Shown in pieces: positions 34,478 through 44,164 of a stretch of 64,000 bases of DNA. The stretch is from contig NZ_CP036150.1 in the NCBI RefSeq assembly GCF_008329965.1, forward strand, positions 1,550,001 to 1,614,000, in the 5' to 3' direction. The translations under genes were made by a program, and so were the position numbers. Source of the DNA: Oceanispirochaeta crateris. GTDB taxonomy: Bacteria; Spirochaetota; Spirochaetia; DSM-2461. Numbering within the stretch: position 1 is the first letter of the stretch; each line of letters opens with the position of its first letter. A model generated the notes under the pieces. That model was not told the origin of the DNA and made no database searches. It was given only the letters and a program-made list of their open reading frames with translations.

Positions 34478-34959
34478 ACAGCTACCTAGGGGTCGGGTCC
34501 AATCTGGACCCGAAAAAAAATATAAAACTGGCGCTGAAAGAACTCATAAATCAGGGCTTTTCTATTCAGAAAGTGTCCACCCATTACAGAACAGAACCGC
34601 TAAAACACAAGGAAAATCCTTCTTATATCAACGGGATCTGGTGCCTGAATGAGTATTCAGGAAGCCGGTCCTCACTGAAGGATATATTAAAGAATATAGA
34701 GACAAAATGTGGAAGAATCAGAACCGATGACCCCTATTCTTCCAGAACATTGGATCTGGATATAATCCTCCATAGAGATTATATTTCACCTGATATACTA
34801 ACAAGGGAATTTATCTTTGTCCCCCTCCTTGAAATTGCACCGAATCTGAAACTGCCCGGTCTCGGCAAATTAAATGCCTGTGCAGCTCCCTCTGATAGAC
34901 AAAGAATGCAACCCCTTTCTGATTTTACAAACGAATTGAGGAGAATGATTCATGAATAA
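34474..34959 (+). CDS. folK: 2-amino-4-hydroxy-6-hydroxymethyldihydropteridine pyrophosphokinase FolK
   Basis: Transfers pyrophosphate from ATP to hydroxymethyl-dihydropterin. 161 residues: [26 protein letters not shown], and the HPPK signature [17 protein letters not shown] (Asp pair binds Mg2+). The C-terminal 30 residues beyond the domain are unusual in sequence. ATGA overlap with folB. Confidence 0.94.
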   Translation: MNSYLGVGSNLDPKKNIKLALKELINQGFSIQKVSTHYRTEPLKHKENPSYINGIWCLNEYSGSRSSLKDILKNIETKCGRIRTDDPYSSRTLDLDIILHRDYISPDILTREFIFVPLLEIAPNLKLPGLGKLNACAAPSDRQRMQPLSDFTNELRRMIHE

Positions 34960-35515
34960 GGAAAGAGTTTCCCAACTGATAAAAGAACTGCTTATAGAAA
35001 TTGGTGAAGATCCGCATCGGGAAGGTCTCTTAAAAACACCAGAAAGGGTTGCCGAAGCCTACCGATTCCTTACCAGCGGCTATTCCATGGATTTGAAAGA
35101 AATAATCAATGATGCCGTCTTTGAATCTGAAGCAAACAACATGATTGTCTGTAAAGACATTGAGGTTTACAGCCTCTGTGAACACCATATGCTACCGTTT
35201 TTTGGTGTCTGCCATATTGGCTACATCGCAAAGAACAAGGTCCTAGGAGTCAGTAAACTAGCAAGAATCGTGGATTTTTACAGCCGTCGCCTTCAGATTC
35301 AGGAACGCCTCACGGCAGAGATAGCCAGAACGGTCAAGGATGAATCAGGTGCAGAAGGAGTCGGCGTGGTAATGGAATGCCGTCACATGTGTATGATGAT
35401 GAGAGGAGTCCAAAAGCAGAACTCATCCATGCTCACCTCAACAGTGCTGGGCAGTTTCCATTCTTCTGTTGCAACAAGAGAAGAGTTCATGAGCCTTATT
35501 TCGCGTCAAAAATAG
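34952..35515 (+). CDS. folE: GTP cyclohydrolase I FolE
   Basis: First step of tetrahydrofolate synthesis: GTP to dihydroneopterin triphosphate. 187 residues with the zinc/active-site block [12 protein letters not shown] and the second Cys in [12 protein letters not shown], plus [18 protein letters not shown]. It overlaps folK by 8 bases. It converges with, and overlaps by 20 bases, the J-domain gene. The operon lacks folP and folA; FolM-like SDR may supply the reductase step. Confidence 0.96.
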   Translation: MNKERVSQLIKELLIEIGEDPHREGLLKTPERVAEAYRFLTSGYSMDLKEIINDAVFESEANNMIVCKDIEVYSLCEHHMLPFFGVCHIGYIAKNKVLGVSKLARIVDFYSRRLQIQERLTAEIARTVKDESGAEGVGVVMECRHMCMMMRGVQKQNSSMLTSTVLGSFHSSVATREEFMSLISRQK

Positions 35516-36302
35516 TATTATGCCGTCTGTATTCTGAGAGCTTTTTATACAGAGTCTCTTTGGTCATCTTACGGGATAAAATGAAGTAGTGTCCGATGGG
35601 AATCCCCAGTTTCTTCTGTTTTCTCACCAGGGAGTTGAGGTGTACCTGCTTAAGGTATCCCATTCGGAGTGCCGCTTCACCAAAAAGCTCTCCCTGTTTC
35701 TTTTCCCGTATGATTTCCAGAACATCTTCAAAGGAGAGAAGCCCTTCCTGAGTAGCCATTTCACCGATTTTTGGTCTGTTTCTATACTGCCAGACAAGGG
35801 CATGAACCAGATCCATCCATGAAATAACCCCCGAATAATAGAGATATTCCGCAAATCTTAGGTTTCGATTGGGAGTCCGTCCGCTGAAGTAGAAGTCCCC
35901 TTGATCGCTTGTCTTCTTTTTTTGACCACCAGTATCACGTTCACCTCGGTTCTCTTCTTTTTGTGTCCCCCAGGGAGCCCTTGAAGAGGCTCTCTTTTCT
36001 TTAAAAGGAGCCCGAGCTGCTTCATTTTTAGACCTGTTTCCCCTACAAACTGTATAGCTTGGGGGCTCACGCTGCAGCCGTTCCATCAGGATATTAAAAG
36101 CATCATTGAGTTCCATGAAATGCTTTTGCATTACCTGAGGATCTTTCCCAAGACGGGCTGCCAAATCAGGATGTGCTTTTTTGGCTTTGTTTCTGAATGC
36201 TCTTTTGAGGGTTTCTTCATCTCCAGGATTGACTCCCCGGCCTGATATTCCCATGAGTAAAAAAAAGGCTTTCTCCTCTTCCCTTGTTAATGTCATTTGC
36301 AA
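35496..36302 (-). CDS. J-domain protein with C-terminal tandem helical repeats
   Basis: 268 residues. N-terminal J-domain-like segment (about 10-80) with HPD in [13 protein letters not shown] basic, low-complexity linker follows (about 85-145). The C-terminal region (about 150-262) has two similar helical units, [20 protein letters not shown] and [20 protein letters not shown], that resemble each other in spacing. It is presumably a DnaK co-chaperone with a spirochaete-specific client module. The start is TTG 36302 or ATG 36296; GGAGG is upstream. Confidence 0.75.
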   Translation of the reverse strand: MQMTLTREEEKAFFLLMGISGRGVNPGDEETLKRAFRNKAKKAHPDLAARLGKDPQVMQKHFMELNDAFNILMERLQREPPSYTVCRGNRSKNEAARAPFKEKRASSRAPWGTQKEENRGERDTGGQKKKTSDQGDFYFSGRTPNRNLRFAEYLYYSGVISWMDLVHALVWQYRNRPKIGEMATQEGLLSFEDVLEIIREKKQGELFGEAALRMGYLKQVHLNSLVRKQKKLGIPIGHYFILSRKMTKETLYKKLSEYRRHNTIFDAK

Positions 36303-36360
36303 AGCCCTACCCTCCTGTTGATTTTATTATAATCGACAGGGGAGGAAAAAAATTGAGATC

Positions 36361-36389
36361 TTCTCATTACTCCTTCTATCCATTATAAT
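36361..36389 (+). promoter_or_regulatory. Promoter of the pyridoxal kinase gene, leaderless type
   Basis: -35 TTCTCA (36361-36366, weak), 17-base spacer, -10 TATAAT (36384-36389, consensus), then six bases and the ATG at 36396. Confidence 0.55.
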
Positions 36390-36395
36390 CAGCCC

Positions 36396-37286
36396 ATGAA
36401 GAATCCTATTCCCCGTGTTGCAGCTGTGCATGACCTTTCCGGTTATGGACGCTCCTCTCTTACGATTGTACTTCCCATCCTATCCGCCATGGGAATCAAC
36501 GTTTGTCCACTCCCAACGGCAGTACTGTCTACCCAGACAGATGGTTTCGAAAATTATGTATTTCACGACCTGACAGAAGTGATGGAACAAACTGTAAATC
36601 ACTGGAAAACGCTGCCTCTTAGTTTTGATTGCATCTATTCGGGATTTCTGGGATCTCCCAGGCAGATCAGTATCCTCGAAGACCTTATTGACCATTTTCA
36701 ATCAGAGGATCAGTTTATTACCATAGATCCGGTACTGGGGGATGACGGCAGTTTTTATGGTCCCATGGGCATGGAAATGATTGAAGGTATGAAAACACTG
36801 GTCCAACGTGCCAAGCTGATAACTCCCAACTACACAGAAGCCTGCTTTCTTCTAGATCGTCCATTTGAACAAGAGCTGACCATGAAAGAGGCTGCAGATC
36901 TCTTGCGGGAACTGGCATCCAAGGGGCCGGAAAAAGTTGTCATTACGAGTATTCCTCTGAAAAATAATAAGGGTATCAACACTGTCATGGCCTACGAAAA
37001 AGATCTGCACAGGATTTGGAAGGCTGAGACCCTGCATATTCCCGCCTCATACCCTGGAACGGGAGATATCTTCGCCAGTGTGATTACAGGACGTCTCCTT
37101 CTGGGAGACAGCCTGCCTTCGGCAATTGACCGGGCTGTCCATTTTGTCAGCCATGCTATCAGAAACACCTTTGGGCATAATACTCCCCAAAGAGAGGGAG
37201 TATTGATGGAAAAATCACTCTATCAGCTGATGACTCCCGAAAATATGAGCCTTTGCGAATTAATGGAGATGAATGAATTACTATGA
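36396..37286 (+). CDS. pdxY: Pyridoxal/pyridoxamine kinase
   Basis: Phosphorylates B6 vitamers to PLP/PMP with ATP. 296 residues, ribokinase fold: VAAVHDLSGYGRSSLTIVLP, CPLPTAVLSTQTDGF, YSGFLGS, and ITIDPVLGDDGSFY with NYTEA. The catalytic anion hole is PGTGDIFASVI. It resembles the pyridoxamine kinase branch. There is no Shine-Dalgarno. panE follows with a 4-base overlap. Confidence 0.92.
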   Translation: MKNPIPRVAAVHDLSGYGRSSLTIVLPILSAMGINVCPLPTAVLSTQTDGFENYVFHDLTEVMEQTVNHWKTLPLSFDCIYSGFLGSPRQISILEDLIDHFQSEDQFITIDPVLGDDGSFYGPMGMEMIEGMKTLVQRAKLITPNYTEACFLLDRPFEQELTMKEAADLLRELASKGPEKVVITSIPLKNNKGINTVMAYEKDLHRIWKAETLHIPASYPGTGDIFASVITGRLLLGDSLPSAIDRAVHFVSHAIRNTFGHNTPQREGVLMEKSLYQLMTPENMSLCELMEMNELL

Positions 37287-38194
37287 CATTTACAGTATTT
37301 GGAACCGGTGCAGTAGGCGCCTATTATGGAGGACGATTAGCCGAACATGGCAATACAGTTCACTTTTTAGCCCGTAGCGATTACAAGAGTATCAAAGAAA
37401 ATGGATTGAAGGTCAGTTCCCCCAGGGGTGATTTTCACCTGAAAGACCCTTTAGTTTTTGAAAGCGCAGACAGAGTACCTCCTTCGGATGTGCTGCTTAT
37501 ATCCCTGAAGACAACAGGTAATAAAGGACTGAAAGAAAAGTTAATGCCCTTGGTTCATGAAAAGACCGCTCTGGTAATCCTCCAGAATGGTTTGGGTATG
37601 GAAGACGAGTTTAAAGATTGGTTTCCGAAGAATCCCATACTGGGTGGTATGTGTTTTATCTGCTCCCGCAGGACAAAACCGGGCATCATTGAGCATTTGG
37701 ATTACGGCCTCATCACCCTGGGTGCTATGGATTCAAAAGACATCCCCCTGCGGAACCAGATTGGAGCCCTCATGGATGAATCAGATATCCCTGTAACTCT
37801 TGTTGATGATTTAAACGAAGCCAGATGGCGTAAACTGCTGTGGAATATACCTTACAACGGGCTCAGCGTGGTTCTTAACAGCGATACCAAGACAATCATG
37901 GAAGACCAACACTCCCGGAATATCATCCGCTCTCTTATGTTTGAAGTCATCGAAGGCGCCTCAGCCTGCGGATGTTCCATTGAAGAATCGGCTGTAGAAA
38001 AAATGCTGGATTTCACAGATAACATGACTCCCTATGAACCCAGTATGAAATTGGATTTTTCATCCAGCCGTCCCATGGAAATAGAGTATATGTATGATCG
38101 GCCCCTTCAGGCGGCCTCCGCCAGAGCTTGTACCATGAAGGGAGTTTCGCTTCTAAGAGACCAATTGTATTTCATCCAAAAAAGGATGCATTAA
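37283..38194 (+). CDS. panE: 2-dehydropantoate 2-reductase
   Basis: NADPH-dependent ketopantoate to pantoate reduction for coenzyme A. 303 residues: N-terminal GTGAVGAYYGGRLAEHGN dinucleotide motif, LLISLKTTGN and LQNGLGME, the catalytic Lys in EARWRKLLWNIPYN, and ApbA C-terminal domain with PYEPSMKLDF. ATGA overlap with the kinase implies a cofactor-synthesis operon (B6 and CoA). Confidence 0.93.
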   Translation: MTFTVFGTGAVGAYYGGRLAEHGNTVHFLARSDYKSIKENGLKVSSPRGDFHLKDPLVFESADRVPPSDVLLISLKTTGNKGLKEKLMPLVHEKTALVILQNGLGMEDEFKDWFPKNPILGGMCFICSRRTKPGIIEHLDYGLITLGAMDSKDIPLRNQIGALMDESDIPVTLVDDLNEARWRKLLWNIPYNGLSVVLNSDTKTIMEDQHSRNIIRSLMFEVIEGASACGCSIEESAVEKMLDFTDNMTPYEPSMKLDFSSSRPMEIEYMYDRPLQAASARACTMKGVSLLRDQLYFIQKRMH

Positions 38195-38200
38195 GAGTAG

Positions 38201-38839
38201 CTACATCCGGGAAAGAAGATTCTGAGCCACGTAAATTTCAGATATTTTCCCGGATGAAGTATTTACTGTAAGCACTTTCCGGGTGATTAGCCGTTTTATT
38301 GCCTCCAGAATCACCTGATCGGGATAACCGAGGTTTTGAGAGGCCCATCTCATGAATTCTCTAAGACTGACCTTGTATTCTCCGCTCCCTGTATCTAACT
38401 CAGGGTGACCTTTTACATAGACAGCCAGGCCCATAACCACTTGCTTCTCATCATTGGATCCCAACAGATACTCAATTAGCTGGTCTGCTTTTCTCAACCT
38501 TGAAGAGAGTGTTTTTATCATCTTCGAAGCAAAATCCGGACTCTTACCCACCATTGTATAGAGGGCTTCTGAATCAAGCATGATCAGCCTTGACTGAACC
38601 TTGGCAATAGCTGTAGCCGTACGGGGTTTATTTTCAATAATTGCCATTTCACCGAAAAAGTCACCTTTCTTTAAAACGGTCAGGGTTTTATAAGAATTTT
38701 TTCCTGTTTTTTTACGAATTTCTACTTCACCGGACATGATGACATACATGACCCGTCCCGTATCTCCCTCTTTGAAAATTACTGAAAGAGCCGGTATATT
38801 CTGCATCATCTTATTAAATGAATTATCTTGAGTACTCAC
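38201..38839 (-). CDS. Cyclic nucleotide-binding domain protein
   Basis: 212 residues. N-terminal cNMP-binding β-barrel (about 15-115) with phosphate-binding cassette GEMAIIENKPRTATA, including the conserved Glu and Arg. A dimerisation-like helix and a C-terminal 95-residue region follow; VSLREFMRWASQNLGY may be a degenerate winged helix. It is therefore Crp/Fnr-like, but DNA binding is uncertain. It overlaps rlmN by 4 bases. Confidence 0.8.
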   Translation of the reverse strand: MSTQDNSFNKMMQNIPALSVIFKEGDTGRVMYVIMSGEVEIRKKTGKNSYKTLTVLKKGDFFGEMAIIENKPRTATAIAKVQSRLIMLDSEALYTMVGKSPDFASKMIKTLSSRLRKADQLIEYLLGSNDEKQVVMGLAVYVKGHPELDTGSGEYKVSLREFMRWASQNLGYPDQVILEAIKRLITRKVLTVNTSSGKISEIYVAQNLLSRM

Positions 38840-39885
38840 TTTATCTCACTCCCGCCGCCCAGTTGCCCACATGCAGCCATCATTGTTTCGCCCTTGCTCA
38901 GTCGGGTACGACAATAATAGCCGGCCTCTTTCAACGAACACCAGACCTTGTTAATCTCTTCATTTGTCGGTGCTTTCCAGGGGCTTCCTTTAACTGGATT
39001 AAAAGGAATAAGGTTTATTTTGATATTCATTCCTTCTAAAAAAAGACCTAAAGTCTCCAGTTCAGCCTCCTTATCGCTCACACCAGGTATGATCATATAC
39101 TCAATATAAAGACCATCCTTTGTTTGGCTGAATGGAGAATCCAGCAACACCGTCCTCAATTCTGCCAGGGGATAGATTTTGGTGATGGGCATAAGAACCT
39201 GCCTCGTCTCCTCCCTGGCGCTATGAAGGCTAAGGCTCAAATGAAGAGTATGATAATTCTTTTCCGGATTGGAATGACAAAGGTTCGAAAGCTTTCTGAT
39301 CCCATCAATATGCCCTGCCGTTGAGATTGAAATCCTTCTTTTGGGAATATTCAGTCCCCGTTCATCTGAAAGAATATCAAGGGTTGTAATCAGATTATCA
39401 AAATTGTCAAAGGGTTCCCCCATTCCCATGAACACGACATTTTGCAGATCATCTGACCCCAGAGTATACCGTGCCACAAGCAGCTGTGACACAATCTCTG
39501 CAGTCGATAGATTTCTAACAAAGCCCATATGACCTGTAGCACAAAAGACACAGCCATAAGCACATCCTATTTGGGATGAGAGGCAGAGGGTGCTGTATTT
39601 CTTCATGGGAATGAGTACGGATTCGCTAAAATGATTCTGCCCCATATCCAGTAGGAATTTGACCGTACCATTCTCCTCGACTGTCTTCGCAAGGAGGGGT
39701 AATTCCGTCTTAATGGCTCGGGTAAAAAAGTCCTTGAAAGCGGGTAGGTTTTCAAATTTTTTATCCCTGGAAGAGCCGTGATAGAGCTTCCTGAAAAGAG
39801 CGTCTCCATAGGTCTCACTCTTAGCGAAATTATCCCGGACATAGCGTATAAGTTCTGCCCGGTTATAATTTAGCAGTGTCATCAT
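38836..39885 (-). CDS. rlmN: Dual-specificity 23S rRNA/tRNA methyltransferase RlmN
   Basis: Radical SAM enzyme methylating C2 of A2503 in 23S rRNA and A37 in tRNAs. 349 residues: [4Fe-4S] motif CAYGCVFCATG, VFMGMGEPFDNFDN, SLHSAREETR, and the C-terminal methyl-carrying Cys in MMAACGQLGGG. It is upstream of, and coupled to, the cNMP-binding gene. Confidence 0.95.
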   Translation of the reverse strand: MMTLLNYNRAELIRYVRDNFAKSETYGDALFRKLYHGSSRDKKFENLPAFKDFFTRAIKTELPLLAKTVEENGTVKFLLDMGQNHFSESVLIPMKKYSTLCLSSQIGCAYGCVFCATGHMGFVRNLSTAEIVSQLLVARYTLGSDDLQNVVFMGMGEPFDNFDNLITTLDILSDERGLNIPKRRISISTAGHIDGIRKLSNLCHSNPEKNYHTLHLSLSLHSAREETRQVLMPITKIYPLAELRTVLLDSPFSQTKDGLYIEYMIIPGVSDKEAELETLGLFLEGMNIKINLIPFNPVKGSPWKAPTNEEINKVWCSLKEAGYYCRTRLSKGETMMAACGQLGGGSEIK

Positions 39886-39915
39886 GGGAGGCCTCCTGCT
39901 CTATGGTTTAATTCT

Positions 39916-41298
39916 TTAGAAATCACAGTTCCTAGCAGACCGGGCATAGGGTATTACATCCCGGATATTGGTCATACCTGTCACATATTGAATCAGTCTT
40001 TCAAACCCAAGGCCGAATCCGGCATGAGGAACAGAACCGTATTTTCTCAGGTCAAGGTACCACCAGTAATCCTCGGGCTCTAATCCCAGATCTTTGATAC
40101 GTTGCAGCAGAACATCATACCGATTCTCTCTTTCACTACCGCCGATGATCTCTCCAAGGCGTGGAACAAGCACATCCATGGCTCTTACAGTCTTACCGTC
40201 ATCATTCATCTTCATATAAAACGCTTTGATATCTTTCGGATAATCCGTAATGATAACCGGACCATGGTACACCTCTTCGGTCAGATATTTTTCATGTTCT
40301 GATGCCAGATCGATGCCCCAGCTGACCGGATATTCAAATTTAACCGAAGAAGATTGAAGATCTTCTATGGCCTTGGTGTAACTAATCCTGATAAAACTGG
40401 AATTGATAACCTCTTGCAGATCATTTATGATTCCCTTTTGAATAAATTTATTAAAAAATTCCATGTCTTCTTTGCAGTTTTCAAGCACATAATTCAAGAC
40501 ATACTTTAGAAAATCCTCTGCCATATCCATATTACCGTTGATATCACAAAACGACATTTCGGGTTCGATCATCCAGAATTCAGCCAAATGACGGGATGTG
40601 TTTGAATTTTCGGCCCGGAAGGTCGGTCCAAAGGTATAGACTCGGCCCAGGGCGGTGGCATAAGTCTCTGCCGAGAGTTGTCCACTCACCGTAAGAGAGG
40701 CTTTTTTCCCGAAGAAATCCCTCGAATAATCGATCCCCTCGGAACTGTTAAATGTCTCAAATGGGAGGGTTGTAACCTGAAACATCTCACCGGCGCCTTC
40801 CGCATCGCTAGCTGTGATGATGGGTGTATGGACATTGAAAAATTCTTGTTCCTGAAAAAAAGAGTGTACCGCCATGGTCAAGGCATTTCTGATGCGTGCG
40901 ACAGCACTAAATGTGTTTGTCCTGGTTCTAAGATGCCCTATTTCTCTTAAAAACTCAAAGGAGTGTCTTTTTTTCTGCAAGGGATAATCTGAAGGGCATT
41001 CCCCCAGGAGTTCCACAGAGAGAGCCTGTAGCTCCAGAGCCTGCTCTTTCGCGGGAGATTCCACCAGAAGACCGCTGACTGTACAGCTGGCGCCTGTTGT
41101 CAAACTATGGAGGACATCCTCTGAAATGACTGACTTATCCGCAATGACCTGAAGATTACTCATACAGGAACCGTCATTTAATGCGATAAAAACCAGGTCC
41201 TTGGTATCTCTTTTGGTTCTTACCCATGCCTGGATCGTGATCTTTGAACCAAGGCTCTCTGTTTTTTTCAAAATCTGTTTAATTGTATCTTTTGCCAT
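39916..41298 (-). CDS. asnS: Asparaginyl-tRNA synthetase
   Basis: Class IIb synthetase, 460 residues. N-terminal OB-fold anticodon domain ([25 protein letters not shown]), motif 2 [21 protein letters not shown], motif 3 [15 protein letters not shown]. Its presence means Asn-tRNA can be made directly, so gatCAB is not strictly needed for Asn. There is no Shine-Dalgarno; the ATG is 7 bases after a -10 box. Separated from aspS by a terminator. Confidence 0.96.
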   Translation of the reverse strand: MAKDTIKQILKKTESLGSKITIQAWVRTKRDTKDLVFIALNDGSCMSNLQVIADKSVISEDVLHSLTTGASCTVSGLLVESPAKEQALELQALSVELLGECPSDYPLQKKRHSFEFLREIGHLRTRTNTFSAVARIRNALTMAVHSFFQEQEFFNVHTPIITASDAEGAGEMFQVTTLPFETFNSSEGIDYSRDFFGKKASLTVSGQLSAETYATALGRVYTFGPTFRAENSNTSRHLAEFWMIEPEMSFCDINGNMDMAEDFLKYVLNYVLENCKEDMEFFNKFIQKGIINDLQEVINSSFIRISYTKAIEDLQSSSVKFEYPVSWGIDLASEHEKYLTEEVYHGPVIITDYPKDIKAFYMKMNDDGKTVRAMDVLVPRLGEIIGGSERENRYDVLLQRIKDLGLEPEDYWWYLDLRKYGSVPHAGFGLGFERLIQYVTGMTNIRDVIPYARSARNCDF

Positions 41299-41305
41299 AA
41301 TCGGC

Positions 41306-41334
41306 AGTATAATCTGAGACCTCTATGCTGGCAA
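41306..41334 (-). promoter_or_regulatory. asnS promoter, leaderless type
   Basis: -35 TTGCCA (41334-41329), 17-base spacer, -10 TATACT (41311-41306), seven bases, then the asnS ATG at 41298. Confidence 0.65.
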
Positions 41335-41387
41335 GTGATTCCCTCTTTTAATCCATTCGTCCCATGATTGATCTGAAATTTTTAGAA

Positions 41388-41422
41388 CAAAAAAAAGCCC
41401 CGTTTCCACAGAGGAACGGGGC
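41388..41422 (-). terminator. Terminator of the gatC-gatA-gatB-aspS operon
   Basis: Minus-strand stem GCCCCGTT / AACGGGGC (41422-41415 and 41404-41397) followed by eight T. It lies 20 bases past the aspS stop. Confidence 0.85.
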
Positions 41423-41441
41423 AGACTGTTTCATATAAATA

Positions 41442-42713
41442 TCAGGGTCCAGTTCTTTTACGGTCACGGGGAAAGAGGGAGGCTTCTTTCACATTGGTCA
41501 AGCCAAGGATTTTCTGGGTCAAACGCTCCAGACCAATGGCAAAACCACCATGGGGAGGACAGCCGTATTTAAAAATGGATATGTAATCGCCCAATTCCTC
41601 TTCGGTCATACCGAATTTAGGAAGTGTCTCTTTCATCATCTTGTATTCATTGATTCTTCGCCCGCCGGTCGTAATCTCCAGTCCTCTGAAGATCAAGTCA
41701 AAACTCATGGTTTTAAGCCCGTCAGGATAGGTATAAAAGGGTCTTTTTTTCCTGGGGAAAGCATTGATGAAAACCATGGGAATCCCATGTTCCTCCTGGG
41801 CCCAGTCACAGATGACCCGTTCGGCTTCGGGATTGATTTCAAAGACCCGCCTTCCCAGCCGTTCGGATACAATCTTCTTAGCCTGATCATGAGGTATTAT
41901 TGGAATATTTTTGCATTTATCCGGGTCCGGTGTTGTCCCACCCCATGCATCCAGATCTGCCTGATTATTCTCCCGCACCTTGCGGAACAGGTACTCCATC
42001 AATTCTGCTTCCAGAGTCATCAAGTCCCGTTCGGTCTCAATGTAACCCATTTCAATATCTAAAGAAACATACTCGTTTATATGGCGTGGAGTATCATGCT
42101 TTTCCGCTCTGTAGGCCTGACCAATTTCAAAAACACGTTCCAGACCGCTGGCAACCATGGTCTGTTTGTATTGCTGTGGTGACTGAGCCAGACAAACCTT
42201 CGTATCGAAATAGTCAACCTCAAACAGGTTGGATCCACCTTCTGTACCACCGGCAACGAGCTTACTGGTCTTAATTTCAGTAAAATCCCGGGATCTTAGA
42301 AAGTCGGCAAAATACCGGATAAGATCTGCCTGAAGACGAAAAATAGAGAGGATCTTCGGATTTCGGAGTGAGATCATCCTATTATCCAGAATAGCCTCAA
42401 GGCCTATGTTTTCAGGGTCCTGATTGACAGGAAATGGCAGGTCTGAAGAGGCTTCGGCCAGGATGTCCAATTTTGTGAGTTGCATTTCATAACCACCGGG
42501 AGCCTTTTCACTCTCATGAATCATTCCCGTGGCGCTGATAACCGTCTCTACATTGAGGTCTAATTCGTCATTGGTAACAATCTGAGCTAATCCGCTTCTA
42601 TCCCTGAGAATTATAAAGTTGACACCACCGAGGTCACGGATACGATGAACCCAACCGCTGAGGGTGATTTCCTGACCATTTGAATCTTTTATATCTTTTG
42701 CTAATACTCGCAT
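41442..42713 (-). CDS. aspS: Archaeal-type aspartyl-tRNA synthetase (probably non-discriminating)
   Basis: 423 residues, short because the bacterial GAD insertion is absent. OB-fold with SGWVHRIRDLGGVNFIILRD, motif 2 YRAEKHDTPRHINEYVSLDIE, motif 3 GGFAIGLERLTQKILG, ending FPRDRKRTGP as in archaeal enzymes. His23 replaces the Trp that, as I recall, enforces discrimination in the Thermococcus enzyme; His is found in non-discriminating Deinococcus AspRS2. Co-transcription with gatCAB supports production of Asp-tRNA-Asn for amidation. The specificity call is inference. Confidence 0.88.
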   Translation of the reverse strand: MRVLAKDIKDSNGQEITLSGWVHRIRDLGGVNFIILRDRSGLAQIVTNDELDLNVETVISATGMIHESEKAPGGYEMQLTKLDILAEASSDLPFPVNQDPENIGLEAILDNRMISLRNPKILSIFRLQADLIRYFADFLRSRDFTEIKTSKLVAGGTEGGSNLFEVDYFDTKVCLAQSPQQYKQTMVASGLERVFEIGQAYRAEKHDTPRHINEYVSLDIEMGYIETERDLMTLEAELMEYLFRKVRENNQADLDAWGGTTPDPDKCKNIPIIPHDQAKKIVSERLGRRVFEINPEAERVICDWAQEEHGIPMVFINAFPRKKRPFYTYPDGLKTMSFDLIFRGLEITTGGRRINEYKMMKETLPKFGMTEEELGDYISIFKYGCPPHGGFAIGLERLTQKILGLTNVKEASLFPRDRKRTGP

Positions 42714-42742
42714 ATTTTCCTTTCTCGCTTTTGGGCCCTGGA

Positions 42743-44161
42743 CTAACCCAGAACTTTTTCCTTTAGTACACTCTGTACAACCTGTGGAGCGGCTTTCCCG
42801 CCTGATGCCTGCATGACCTGTCCAACAAGAAATCCCATCTGACGGAGATCTCCATCTTTGATAGCCTGAACCACGTCTCCGTTTTTCAACATCACCTCAT
42901 CAATGATTTTTCCAATAGCACCAGGATCTGAAATCTGGACAAGTCCTTTTTCATCACAGATCTTATCAGGATCTTTATCCTCTTCGAAGATATAATCCAG
43001 AACAGTCTTGGCGATCTTACCGCTGATCTGTCCTTCCTCTATGAGAGCAATCAGTTTTGCCAGTCGTTCTGCAGTCAATGGACATTTTTCGAGGGTTAAC
43101 CCGGTCCTGTTCAACAGTTTTTTAACATCCGAAGACAGCCAGGAATACACCTGGACGGCATCTGCTCCCGCAAAGACACAGTGTTCAAAAAAATCTGCTC
43201 TATATTTTTCATCATGAATATACTCAGCCTGATCGGAACTCAAACCATGACCACTCATGAGTCTCTGCTTTCGGGCAAAGGGAAGCTCGCACATGCTGTC
43301 ATCCACTTCTTTTAAGAATTCAGCCGAAGGCATAAAGGGGGGCAGATCCGGTTCGGGAAAGTAGCGGTAATCATTGGCAGCCTCTTTCCGTCTCATGGGC
43401 TCTGACTGGTCTCTATTCTCATTCCAAAGCCGGGTTTCCTGAATGATGACCTTATGAGCATCCATCATTTCGCTTTGACGGCCAATCTCATAGTTCAAAG
43501 CTTTACGGACAAAACGGGAAGAGTTCAGGTTTTTAATCTCAACTTTTTCACCCAGTCCAGCCCCTTGAAGGTTGATAGAGACATTGGCATCACAGCGCAT
43601 GGAACCTTCTTCCATATTTCCATCGCAGACACCCAGATAGCGGACCATGCGGCGGAAACTCTTAAGAAAAGCTTCTGCATCTTCACCTACAACTAAATCC
43701 GGTTCGGTTACAACTTCCAGAAGAGGATACCCGGCACGGTTATAATCCAGAAGGGACATATCCCCGGCATGGATCATCTTTCCTGCATCTTCCTCAAAAT
43801 GAACATCATGGATTCGCACCCTCTTGATGGTGTCTCCAATTTCAATATCGATGTGTCCATCCCGGCCTACCGGATCAGTAAATTGAGAGATCTGATAGTT
43901 TTTAGGCATATCCGGGTAAAAATAGTTTTTCCGTTCAAACCTGGTTTTTGGACTTAGCTTACAATTTAAAGCCTTTGCCACCAGATAAGACATCTGGATG
44001 GCTTTTTCATTCAAAGTGGGGAGAACACCGGGAAACCCCATGCAGACGGGACAGATGTTGGTATTCTCTTCATCACCATAACGGGCATTACAACCGCAGA
44101 AAGCTTTTGTTTCCGCAGTGAGATGTATATGGATTTCCAGACCTATAAATGACTGATACAA
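42743..44161 (-). CDS. gatB: Asp/Glu-tRNA amidotransferase subunit B
   Basis: Kinase/amidotransferase subunit that activates mischarged Glu-tRNA-Gln or Asp-tRNA-Asn. 472 residues: YQSFIGLEIHIHL, zinc ligands in FCGCNAR and NICPVCMG, MPKNYQISQ, GSMRCDANVSI; YqeY-like tRNA-binding C-domain (about 325-472). It starts 3 bases after gatA. Confidence 0.96.
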   Translation of the reverse strand: MYQSFIGLEIHIHLTAETKAFCGCNARYGDEENTNICPVCMGFPGVLPTLNEKAIQMSYLVAKALNCKLSPKTRFERKNYFYPDMPKNYQISQFTDPVGRDGHIDIEIGDTIKRVRIHDVHFEEDAGKMIHAGDMSLLDYNRAGYPLLEVVTEPDLVVGEDAEAFLKSFRRMVRYLGVCDGNMEEGSMRCDANVSINLQGAGLGEKVEIKNLNSSRFVRKALNYEIGRQSEMMDAHKVIIQETRLWNENRDQSEPMRRKEAANDYRYFPEPDLPPFMPSAEFLKEVDDSMCELPFARKQRLMSGHGLSSDQAEYIHDEKYRADFFEHCVFAGADAVQVYSWLSSDVKKLLNRTGLTLEKCPLTAERLAKLIALIEEGQISGKIAKTVLDYIFEEDKDPDKICDEKGLVQISDPGAIGKIIDEVMLKNGDVVQAIKDGDLRQMGFLVGQVMQASGGKAAPQVVQSVLKEKVLG

Positions 44162-44164
44162 AAC

